From Arthrobacter cupressi (GTDB lineage: Bacteria; Actinomycetota; Actinomycetes; Actinomycetales; Micrococcaceae): a stretch of DNA of 64,000 nt. The DNA is taken from contig NZ_FNEI01000001.1 in the NCBI RefSeq assembly GCF_900099975.1, positions 372,001-436,000 on the forward strand, in the 5' to 3' direction. Below the pieces are notes generated by a model, which saw only the letters and a program-made list of their open reading frames with translations, had not been told where the DNA came from and did not search any database. Positions 54,135 to 62,900 of the stretch are shown here, in pieces (positions within the stretch are counted from its first letter, which is position 1; the number at the start of each line of letters is the position of its first letter). The translations under genes were made by a program, and so were the position numbers.

Positions 54135-55706
54135 ATGAGCGCTATCGACGACTTCCACGCGCGCACCGTTAGCCACTCCGCCTACTGGCGGCAGAGCGGC
54201 GCTGCGTCCCTGAGGGGGCACCTCCCCAACCGGATGTCATGGGATCCTGCGCTCCTCGCACCGGCGTCATCCGCGGATTCCGGGACGCCCTGGGCCAAGC
54301 GGTACCGCCGTTTCCTGCGCATCACCGACATCGCGATCGTGCTGCTCACGGTGGTGGCCGCCTACACGTTGCGCTTCGAGCCGGCCGATGCCCTGAACTC
54401 GGCACCGGATGCCTCCTACCTGATCGTCAGCGCGGTGATCCTGGTGCTCTGGGTGCTCGCCCTGGAGGTCTACCACACCCGTGACGACACGGTGCTGGGC
54501 ATCGGCTCGGACGAATACAAGCGGGTGCTCGATGCCACCATCAGGGTTTTTGGCGGGATGGCGATCCTGATGATCGTGCTGGACGTGGACGTGGTCCGCA
54601 GCTATTTCGCGATTGCGATGCCCGCGGGCGCGTTCCTCCTTGTGCTCAGCCGCTGGCAATGGCGCGCGTGGCTGAGCCGGCAGCGGCACTTCGGCCACTA
54701 CTTGTCCAAGGTCCTGGTGGTCGGTGAGCGCGGCGACGTGGAATACGTGATCCGGCAGTTCGGCAAAGTCTCCGGAGCCGCCTACGAGGTGGTGGGCGCG
54801 GCCCTCCCGGCGCCCGAGGCGGACAGCCGCCTCCAGCTTTCCGACAGGAACATCCCGGTCATGTGCGGGCTCGACGCCGAGGAAGTCGCCGCAACCGCCC
54901 AGCGCACCGGAGTGAACTCAGTGGTGGTGGCAGGCTCCCTGCCCGGGGGTACGAAGGCCATCCGGGAGCTGGCCTGGACTCTCGAATGCACCGACGCCGG
55001 GCTTGCCCTGGCCTCGAGCCTGACCAACGTTGCCGGGCCGCGGATCCACTGGCGGCCGGTGGAGGGGCTTCCGCTCATGCACGTGGAGCTTCCCCAGTTC
55101 ACCGGCGGCAAGCATGTGCTCAAGCGGGCCGTGGACATCATGGTCGCCGGGCTGGCGCTGCTGCTGCTGTTTCCCCTCTTCGCGGTGCTCGCCCTGATTG
55201 TGATGCGTGACGGCCCTGGCCCCGTGTTCTTCAAGCAGGAAAGGGTGGGCCGCAACAGCGAGCGGTTCCTCATGTACAAGTTCCGCTCGATGGTGGCTAC
55301 CGCCGAAGAGGACCTGGCCGGCCTGGCGGACCAGAACGAAGGTGCGGGACCGCTGTTCAAGATCAAAGAAGATCCACGGATCACCCGCTCCGGGCGCTGG
55401 CTGCGCAAGTACTCCCTCGACGAACTGCCGCAGCTTCTCAACGTGCTGCGCGGCGAAATGAGCCTGGTAGGGCCGCGACCCCCGCTGCCCCGCGAGGTGG
55501 ACGGTTATGAAACCCACGCCCGACGGCGGCTCCTGATCAAACCGGGCATGACAGGCCTGTGGCAGATCAACGGGCGTTCGAACCTGGACTGGGACGAATC
55601 CGTCCGCCTCGATCTCTACTACGTCGAAAATTGGTCGCTGACCGGCGACATCATGATCCTTTGGCGGACGGCCAAGGTGGTCCTGAAACCGGTTGGTGCC
55701 TATTAG
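54135..55706 (+). CDS. Polyprenyl glycosylphosphotransferase (initiating sugar transferase)
   Basis: Membrane enzyme that starts glycan assembly by moving a sugar phosphate from a nucleotide sugar to undecaprenyl phosphate. The 523-residue protein has four N-terminal spans (about 60-175), a CoA-binding-like middle domain (VLVVGERGDVEYVIRQF), and a C-terminal PNPT/bacterial sugar transferase domain. That domain shows KRAVDIMVAGLALLLLFPLF, FFKQERVGRNSERFLMYKFRSM, SLDELPQLLNVLRGEMSLVGPRPP and KPGMTGLWQINGRS. WbaP/CpsE-like. ATG at 54135 lacks a classical ribosome site and is preceded by a structured leader. It is the first gene of the operon. Confidence 0.93.
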   Translation: MSAIDDFHARTVSHSAYWRQSGAASLRGHLPNRMSWDPALLAPASSADSGTPWAKRYRRFLRITDIAIVLLTVVAAYTLRFEPADALNSAPDASYLIVSAVILVLWVLALEVYHTRDDTVLGIGSDEYKRVLDATIRVFGGMAILMIVLDVDVVRSYFAIAMPAGAFLLVLSRWQWRAWLSRQRHFGHYLSKVLVVGERGDVEYVIRQFGKVSGAAYEVVGAALPAPEADSRLQLSDRNIPVMCGLDAEEVAATAQRTGVNSVVVAGSLPGGTKAIRELAWTLECTDAGLALASSLTNVAGPRIHWRPVEGLPLMHVELPQFTGGKHVLKRAVDIMVAGLALLLLFPLFAVLALIVMRDGPGPVFFKQERVGRNSERFLMYKFRSMVATAEEDLAGLADQNEGAGPLFKIKEDPRITRSGRWLRKYSLDELPQLLNVLRGEMSLVGPRPPLPREVDGYETHARRRLLIKPGMTGLWQINGRSNLDWDESVRLDLYYVENWSLTGDIMILWRTAKVVLKPVGAY

Positions 55707-55739
55707 CGGGACTGCCGCACCGGAAGGGGTGTTTGCGTC

Positions 55740-56195
55740 ATGAGTCTCAGAATCGGATATGCGCCCGGCGCCTTCGATCTATTCCACGTGGGCCACCTGA
55801 ACATCCTCAAGCACGCCAAGAGCCGCTGCGACTACCTGATTGCCGGCGTTGTGTCCGACGAAATGCTGGAACTGGTCCGCGGCCGGGCCGCCGTGGTTCC
55901 ACTCGCCGAACGGATCGAGATCGTACGGAACATCGGTTACGTGGATATGGCTTACGCCGAAACAGTGCCGGACAAGCTCCAAGTCTGGGAACAACTGCAT
56001 TTCAACCTGTTCTTCAAGGGCGACGACTGGAAGGGGACGCCCGAAGGCATGCGGCTGGAGGAAGCCTTCGGAAAAGTGGGCGTCGAGGTGGTGTACTTCC
56101 CCTACACCGTGCACACCTCCAGCTCCGCCCTGCGTGCCGCCTTGGAACTGATCGGGGATCAACAGGACTTCCGCCACACAGGGAGCCGGCCATGA
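55740..56195 (+). CDS. TagD-like cytidylyltransferase
   Basis: Nucleotidyltransferase that most likely forms CDP-glycerol or another CDP-polyol from CTP and a polyol phosphate. The 151-residue protein has GAFDLFHVGHLNIL (the HxGH motif that holds the nucleotide), RGRAAVVPLAERIEIV with the family Arg, the LFFKGDDWKGT loop, and a final HTSSSALRAAL where TagD has ISTT. Length is slightly above TagD (129). ATG at 55740 lies 33 bp after the sugar transferase gene. It overlaps the next gene by 4 bp. No TagB/TagF-type polymerase is seen; a CDP-alcohol phosphotransferase lies two genes on. Confidence 0.88.
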   Translation: MSLRIGYAPGAFDLFHVGHLNILKHAKSRCDYLIAGVVSDEMLELVRGRAAVVPLAERIEIVRNIGYVDMAYAETVPDKLQVWEQLHFNLFFKGDDWKGTPEGMRLEEAFGKVGVEVVYFPYTVHTSSSALRAALELIGDQQDFRHTGSRP

Positions 56196-57394
56196 TGCGG
56201 ATCGCCATGCTGGGAACCCGCGGCGTTCCCGCCCGGTACGGCGGCTTCGAAACGGCCATCGAGGAGATCGGCCGGCGGCTGGCTGCACGCGGACACGAGG
56301 TCACCGTGTACTGCCGGCACAGCAACGGCAGCCAGGAGGCGGACCTGGGCGAGTACCTGGGCATGAAGCTGGTTTTCCTGCCGGCACTGCGCAAGCGGGC
56401 CCTGGAAACCCTGAGCCATAGCGGTCTTTCCGTCGCGCACCTGATGGCGCAGCAGCTGCACCGGCGCAGCGACGCCGCGATCGTCTTCAACGCCGCCAAC
56501 GCCCCTTTCCTGCCGCTGATCCGCGCCGCCGGCATCCCGGTGGCCACCCACGTGGACGGGCTCGAATGGAAACGCGCCAAGTGGGGTCCCGCGGGGCAGA
56601 AGTACTACCTGCGGATGGAAGCGCTCGCGGTCCGCTGTTCGGACCTGCTGATCGCCGACGCGATCGGCATCCAGGACTACTACAGGGAAAAGTTCGACGC
56701 CGACACCGTGTACCTGGCGTACGGCGCCCCGATCCAGTCCAGGGGAGAGTCCGCGAAGCTGGCCGGGCTGGGCCTGGAACGGCACGGGTACCACCTGGTG
56801 GTGGCGCGCTTCGAACCCGAAAACCACGTGCACCTGATCGTGGACGGCTACGTTCGCAGTGCCGCGAAGACACCCCTGGTAGTGGTGGGATCGGCGCCAT
56901 ATTCGGACGAGTACACCCGGTCGGTCCATGCCCTGGGCGACGAGCGCGTGCGTTTTGTCGGCGGTGTGTGGGACCAGGACCTCCTGGACCAGCTCTACGC
57001 CAACGCGCGGATCTACTGGCACGGGCACTCAGTGGGCGGGACCAACCCGTCCCTGCTGCGCGCGATCGGATCCGGCACGGCGACCAACGCCTTCGACGTC
57101 GGCTTCAACCGCGAGGTGCTTTCCACCGCCGGGCGCTACTTCAGCAGCCCCGACGAGGTGTCCGCGCTGGCCGACGACGCCGAAAGCGGGGAAGGGCTCG
57201 CCGAACGCGGCAGGCTCGCCCGGGCCTTCGCCCGCCGCTACGACTGGGACCAGGTGGCAGACGGCTACGAGCAGCTGTGCCTGGACCTCGCCGCCAAACG
57301 CGGCAGCGCCAAACGCGGCGCGGGACGGCAGGTCAAGCAGCAAACAAGCAAACAGGGTTCCAGCAAGCACGGAACAGCGAGGGTGGTGCGGTGA
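56192..57394 (+). CDS. DUF1972/GT4 glycosyltransferase
   Basis: A 400-residue GT-B glycosyltransferase resembling rhamnosyltransferases. Residues 1-180 are the DUF1972 domain: MLGTRGVPARYGGFETAIEEIG, TVYCRH, FNAANAPFLPLIRAAG and HVDGLEWKRAKWGPAGQKYYL. The GT4 domain includes VVARFEPENHVHLIVDGY, VRFVGGVWDQDLLDQLYANARIY, HSVGGTNPSLLRAIGSG and FDVGFNREVL. A basic Gln/Ser/Lys tail ends the protein. It starts at an ATGA overlap with the cytidylyltransferase and has GGGAG upstream. Confidence 0.92.
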   Translation: MMRIAMLGTRGVPARYGGFETAIEEIGRRLAARGHEVTVYCRHSNGSQEADLGEYLGMKLVFLPALRKRALETLSHSGLSVAHLMAQQLHRRSDAAIVFNAANAPFLPLIRAAGIPVATHVDGLEWKRAKWGPAGQKYYLRMEALAVRCSDLLIADAIGIQDYYREKFDADTVYLAYGAPIQSRGESAKLAGLGLERHGYHLVVARFEPENHVHLIVDGYVRSAAKTPLVVVGSAPYSDEYTRSVHALGDERVRFVGGVWDQDLLDQLYANARIYWHGHSVGGTNPSLLRAIGSGTATNAFDVGFNREVLSTAGRYFSSPDEVSALADDAESGEGLAERGRLARAFARRYDWDQVADGYEQLCLDLAAKRGSAKRGAGRQVKQQTSKQGSSKHGTARVVR

Positions 57395-58212
57395 GCGTCA
57401 GGGCGGCCTTCAATGCCGGGGGATTCCCGGCGTACCGAAGCGCACTCGTCCAACTGGGCGGCGCGCAGAAGAAGGCTGCGCGCAGCGCACCGGCCTACTC
57501 GCGTTACGTCAACCGGCGGCTCGGACGCTACCTCGCGGCCCTGTCCTTTGCGGCCGGCCTTTCGCCAAACGCCGTGACCGGGATCAGCGCCGTGTTCACC
57601 TTCGCGGGGATCGCGCTGCTCATGCTCTTCCCGCCGTCGCTGTGGCTCGGCGTGGCCGTGGCCCTCCTCCTGGCCACCGGCTACGCCCTGGATTCCGCCG
57701 ATGGGCAGCTGGCCCGGCTGACGCGGACCGGTTCCCCGGCAGGGGAATGGCTTGACCACATCGTGGACGCGGTCAAGACCTCCCTGCTCCCGCTCGCCCT
57801 CGCGGTGGGCCTCTACCGCTTCGACGCCGTTCCGAAGCTCATGCTGCTGGTGCCCCTGCTCGCGGCATTGGTGTGCGCGGTCCTGTTCTTCAGCATGATG
57901 CTGACGGAACAACTGCGCCGGCAACGCGGCGTCGAATCATCGGCCGACGATTCCCGCCGGCCCTCCTGGGTGCGCTCCGTGCTGGTGGTGCCCATGGACT
58001 ACGGATTGTTGTGCTGGGTCTTTGTGCTCTACGGGGCAGTGCCGGTGTTCATGACTGTGTACACCGTGATTCTTGCGGCGACGGCGGCCTTCCTGGTCTT
58101 GGCGTCGGTCAAATGGTTCCGGGAGCTCTCAGTGCTCCCCGACGCGCCGCGCGGCAGACACCTCCGGGAAAGTGGCCCGGAAACTCCATCGGATGCTGGG
58201 GGTCAGCAATGA
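57391..58212 (+). CDS. CDP-alcohol phosphotransferase family membrane protein
   Basis: Integral-membrane enzyme of the CDP-alcohol phosphotransferase superfamily, which moves a phospho-alcohol from a CDP donor to a hydroxyl acceptor. The motif D-x2-D-G-x2-A-R-x8-G-x3-D-x3-D is intact (DSADGQLAR...GEWLDHIVD, about residues 109-134). There are six spans and a 45-residue soluble N-terminus. The 273-residue length is typical. It starts at a GTGA overlap with the upstream GT gene; GAGGG precedes it. Given the TagD-like gene in the same operon, the donor may be a CDP-polyol rather than CDP-diacylglycerol; this is inference. Confidence 0.9.
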   Translation: MSVRAAFNAGGFPAYRSALVQLGGAQKKAARSAPAYSRYVNRRLGRYLAALSFAAGLSPNAVTGISAVFTFAGIALLMLFPPSLWLGVAVALLLATGYALDSADGQLARLTRTGSPAGEWLDHIVDAVKTSLLPLALAVGLYRFDAVPKLMLLVPLLAALVCAVLFFSMMLTEQLRRQRGVESSADDSRRPSWVRSVLVVPMDYGLLCWVFVLYGAVPVFMTVYTVILAATAAFLVLASVKWFRELSVLPDAPRGRHLRESGPETPSDAGGQQ

Positions 58213-58982
58213 AGAATTCCTCACGTTCCGGGCCGGCGCCCGGAAGCGGCGCAGCCCGCCGCGCCGGGCCTCGGCTGCGCGCGGCACTCCTGGTCGCCGC
58301 GCTCGCACTTCCCGGTGCCGGCCTCGTCGTCTGGGCAGCCACCCAGTCCGGCATGCCCGGCGGAACGCCGCAGGGCAGCCAGGGGGCGCCGTCCGCGGCA
58401 ACCGTCCCCGGCGGAACAGGAAGCACGACGCCGGGCGGCACCGCGACTACGGCGGCACCGCCGTCGGGAACTGAATCACCGGCCCCGGCACCCACCGCGA
58501 AGGCGACCACCCCCGAAAAGGACCCCGCCCCGGTGGACCGCAAGGGCAAGACGGAGCAGGAACTGGCCACGATCGCCCAGCCCGTGGCGCCCGCGGTGCC
58601 GCTGACGGCGAAGAAGACCGTCAAGAGCGGAATCACCGCGACCATCACGGAACTGCAGGCTGTGGACGGGGAAGCCAGGGGCATCGGCGAGATCGCAGGG
58701 CCGGCCATCCGCTTCAAAGTCACGGTCGTCAACGGCACCACGGCCGCGGTGAAGCTCGGCACAGCGCTCGTCACCGTCACCTACGGCAACGACGAAACCC
58801 CGGCCAGCTCGCTGAGCGGCCCCGGAGCCACGGAGTTCCCACTGACGGTCGCCGCCGGGGCAAGCGCCTCCAGCACGCTGGTGTTCGGGGTGCCCAAGGA
58901 CCAGCGGGCCGACGTCCGGATCTATTTCAGCCTCGACGCGCTCACCCCGATCGCAGCGTTTGAAGGGCAGGCCCCGCAATGA
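58209..58982 (+). CDS. Secreted or anchored hypothetical protein
   Basis: I do not recognise a named family with confidence. The 257-residue product has a basic N-terminus, one hydrophobic segment (about 25-45) that is a signal anchor, and a Gly/Thr/Pro-rich linker (about 48-105). A beta-rich domain follows (ITATITELQAVDGEARGIGEIAGPAIRFKVTVVNGTTAAV...), resembling DUF4352/telomeric-repeat-like extracellular Ig folds. It overlaps both neighbours by 4 bp (ATGA), so it belongs to the glycan operon. Confidence 0.7.
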   Translation: MKNSSRSGPAPGSGAARRAGPRLRAALLVAALALPGAGLVVWAATQSGMPGGTPQGSQGAPSAATVPGGTGSTTPGGTATTAAPPSGTESPAPAPTAKATTPEKDPAPVDRKGKTEQELATIAQPVAPAVPLTAKKTVKSGITATITELQAVDGEARGIGEIAGPAIRFKVTVVNGTTAAVKLGTALVTVTYGNDETPASSLSGPGATEFPLTVAAGASASSTLVFGVPKDQRADVRIYFSLDALTPIAAFEGQAPQ

Positions 58983-59944
58983 CCGGCACCATCACCGGGC
59001 CGGCACAACGCGGACCGGCCCACCTCCCAGAACCCGCGCGCAAGGTTGCCCGCCGGGTCCGCAAGGCGTCCAAGCGCTTCGGCGCCCACACCGGGCTGGC
59101 CATGCTGCGGCTGCGCAACCTCCTGGTGCGCAGCAGCGCCACCGGCACCGCCGACGTCGTGGTGTCCATGACCACCTACGGGGAACGCATCCGCACGGTT
59201 GCCGTGGCCCTGGAGTCGATCGCCCGCGGCGAAATCAGGCCCCGGCGGATAATCCTCTGGCTGGACGACCCCCGGCTGATGGACACCGAACCGGCAGCCC
59301 TGCGCCGGCTTCGCCGCCGCGGCGTGGAAGTCCGGCTCAGCAGCAACTACGGTCCCCACACCAAATACTTCCCGTACGTCTCGGCACCGGAGCTGGAGGG
59401 CTACCCGCTGGTGACCGCCGACGACGACATCATCTACCCGGCCAACTGGCTCCGGGTCCTGTATGAGGCCAACCTGGCCCACCCGGACATGATCCACGGG
59501 CACTGGGTGAGCACCATCGGAGTCAACAACGGCAGCATCACCCACTACGAAGCCTGGGGGCGGCGGCGGGACACCCGGCCGGCCTTCAACAACTTCGCGC
59601 TCGGGGTCTCCGGGGTCATCTACCCGCCGGCCATGCTGCGGGAACTGCGCCACCGGGGAACGCTCTTCATGGACGTCTGCCCCGGCGCGGACGATATCTG
59701 GCTGCACTGGGTGGCCCTGCGCGCCGGGATCCCAATACGCCAGGTGGACAGGATCCCACGGCACTTCCCGATGATCCCCGGCAGCCAGTTCACACCGTTG
59801 AACGAACTCAACGTGGACCAGCACCGCAACGACCACTGGATCCGCGGACTGTATTCGACTGCAGACATAGACGTCCTGGCTGCGGGTCAGGAAAAAAAGA
59901 CCACTACCGCAAATCTCTGGGATGGGGAAAACGATGCGCACTAA
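58979..59944 (+). CDS. Glycosyltransferase with DDD motif
   Basis: A 321-residue GT-A-like glycosyltransferase. DVVVSMTTYGERIRTVAVALESI starts the catalytic domain, GYPLVTADDDIIYPANWL contains the metal-binding DDD triplet, and FNNFALGVSGVIYPPAML, FMDVCPGADDIWLHWVAL and NELNVDQHRNDHW form the acceptor side. No membrane spans; the first 45 residues are basic. Its start overlaps the upstream stop (ATGA) and its 3' end overlaps the giant surface-protein start by 11 bp. The sugar is unknown. Confidence 0.82.
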   Translation: MTGTITGPAQRGPAHLPEPARKVARRVRKASKRFGAHTGLAMLRLRNLLVRSSATGTADVVVSMTTYGERIRTVAVALESIARGEIRPRRIILWLDDPRLMDTEPAALRRLRRRGVEVRLSSNYGPHTKYFPYVSAPELEGYPLVTADDDIIYPANWLRVLYEANLAHPDMIHGHWVSTIGVNNGSITHYEAWGRRRDTRPAFNNFALGVSGVIYPPAMLRELRHRGTLFMDVCPGADDIWLHWVALRAGIPIRQVDRIPRHFPMIPGSQFTPLNELNVDQHRNDHWIRGLYSTADIDVLAAGQEKKTTTANLWDGENDAH

Positions 59945-62900
59945 GAATCACCCGGATGGCACCGGCTTCTGGCCGCGGAGCAGGAACTTCCGGAAAGCGT
60001 TCCTGGCCGCCCTGCTCAGCACGGCGACGGCGGTATCGATAGCCGTGCTGGGAACTGTCCCTGCACGGGCGGACACCGCCCCCGTCAACCCCAACGACCC
60101 CGCGACTCCGGTGACGGTCGCCGCAGACGGCCTGCCTACCGCCCAGATCAACGGGGTCGCCTGGGCCCAGGTAATCATCGGCAACACCGTGTACGTGGGT
60201 GGCAACTTCACCGAAGCCAGGGCCTCTGGCGCCGCACCCGGCACCGGGGTGGCCCGCAGCAACCTGCTGGCTTACAACCTCACCACCGGCGTCCTGATCA
60301 ACACCTTCGCGCCCACCACCAACGGCGAGGTCACTGCGCTGGCCGCTTCGCCCGACGGCTCCCGCCTCTACGTCGGCGGCTCCTTCACGAACGTGAACGG
60401 CTCCACCGTATGGCGGCTCGTGGCGCTGAATCCCAGCACCGGTGCCATCATCACCAGCTTCCTGCCCAAACCTTCGGCGTCGGTCCGCGCCATCGTCGCG
60501 ACGGCGGACACGGTCTACTTCGGCGGCCTCTTCGACGCCGTCGGCTCGGTCAGCCGTGGCCGGCTCGCCGCGGTGACGGCAGCCAACGCCACCCTCCTGC
60601 CGTGGAACCCCATCGCGGCCGGCGGCCGGGTCAACGCCCTGGCCCTCGCGCCCGACGGTGCGAGCATGGTGGTGGGCGGCGCCTTCACCACCTTGAACGG
60701 CTCCTCCAACCCGGGCTTCGGCCTGGGCCGGGTGGATACCAACACTGGCCTGAACCAGGCGTTCCCCATCAACAACGTGGTCCGCAACGGCGGCACCACC
60801 GGCTCCATCACCACCCTGGCCACGGACGGCACCAACGTGTACGGGGCCGGTTACACCTTCGGCCGCGCCAGCACCCTGGAAGGCATGTTCTCGGTGAACT
60901 GGTCGGACAACACCACCAAGTGGATCGAGGACTGCCACGGTGACACCTACTCGATCACCCCGATGGGAGACGTCCTCTACCTTGCCGGACACGCCCACTA
61001 CTGCGGCAACGCCGGCGGCTTCCCCCAAAAGCAGCCCTGGGAGTTCAACCGCGGCCTCGCCTTTAGCAAGGCGGCCACCGGCGTCCTGACCCAGGAAAGC
61101 CACGGCTACACGAACTTCGCGGGCACGCCCCGGCCGGAGCTGTTGAACTGGTTCCCGATCCTGGACGCCGGTTCCTTCACCGGGCAGGACCAGGGTCCCT
61201 GGACCATGGCGAGCAACGCGGACTACGTGGCGATGGCCGGAGAATTCACCATCGTCAACAACCAGCCCCAGCAGGGCCTGACCCGCTACGCAAAGAGCAG
61301 CATTGCGCCGAACCTCCGCGGGCCGCGGGTGGACGGCACCAACCTGAACCCCACCCTGTCCACCCCGGCGGCCGGCCAGGTGCGCGTGCGCTGGCAGGCC
61401 AACTGGGACCAGGACAACCAGAACCTGACCTACCAGGTGCTGCGGGACAGCAACGTCATCAGCACGGTCCAGCAGACCTCGACGTTCTGGGACCGCCCCG
61501 GCATGACCTTCCTGGACACCGGCCTCGTCCCCGGGCAGGAATACCGCTACCGGGTCTACACCCGCGATCCCTTCGGCAACGAGGCCCGCAGCGATTCGGT
61601 GACCATCACCGCCAGCGGTGACTCGCCGCCGTCGAGCGGCTATGCGGCATCCGTGCTGGCAGACAGCCCGTCCAACTTCTGGCGCCTCGGCGAGGCGACC
61701 GGCAGCACCGGCGTTGACCTGGCCGGCAAGGACGACCTCAAGCTCATGCCCGGCGTGACCTTCGGTGCCGCGGGCGCGGTGATCGGCGAGACCGACACCG
61801 CCGGCGCCTTCAACGGCACAACCTCCGGCGTGGCCTTCAACCCCACCCTGGCCAAGCGGCCCAACGTCTTCAGCACCGAAGCCTGGTTCCGCACCAACAC
61901 CGGTAGCGGCGGCGAGATCATCGGCTACGGGAACTCGGAGAGCGGTGTGTCGGCCGACTACGACCGCGTGGTCTACATGTCCAATGTGGGCCGGCTCTAC
62001 TTCGGCGTCCAACCGAATGGCGGCGCCCGGCAGACCATCAGCACGCTGGGCAGCTACAACAACAACCAGTGGCACCACGTGGTGGCCACCCTCGGAAGCA
62101 ACGGCATGCAGCTGTTCGTGGACGGCGTGCTGCAGGCGAGCCGGACCGACGTCACCACCGCGTGGCCGATCGACGCCTACTGGCGGATCGGCGGCGACAA
62201 CCTCGGCAACTGGACCCAACGTCCCAGCAGCCGCTACCTGAACGGCCAGATCGACGAGGTGGCCATCTACCCGACCGTGCTGCCGCTCTCGCGGGTGCAG
62301 GCGCACTACGTGGCGTCCGGGCGCACAGTGATCGCCCCGCCGGCACCGCCGGTGGCCCGGTTCACGTATACCACCGACGGGCTGACCGTGAATGTGGATG
62401 GCACCACCTCCTCGGACGCCAACGGGCCGATCAGCTCCTACGCCTGGAACTTTGGAGACGGCGGAACAGGCACAGGTGTGACGGCGCAGCACACGTACGC
62501 GGCCGGAGGCACCTACAACGTGCAGCTCACGGTCACGGACAACACCGGGTTCACCAACTCCGTAACCCACGCGGTGACCGTGACGGCGCCGCCGCCCAAC
62601 CAACCGCCGGTCGCGGCCTTCACCTCGACGGTCACCAACCTCGCGGTCGCTTTCAACGGCTCCGGGTCCAACGACCCGGACGGCACCATCGCCTCCTACG
62701 CCTGGACCTTCGGCGACGGCGGCACGGCCGGCACGGTCTCGCCGAACCATTCCTATGCCGCGGCGGGCACCTACCCGGTGACCCTCACCGTCACCGATGA
62801 CGACGGCGACACCGGCACCCTCACGCAGGACGTCACCGTGACGGAGCCGCCGGCCGACACGATCCTCGCTGCGGACGACTTCGGCCGGACTGCCACCGGG

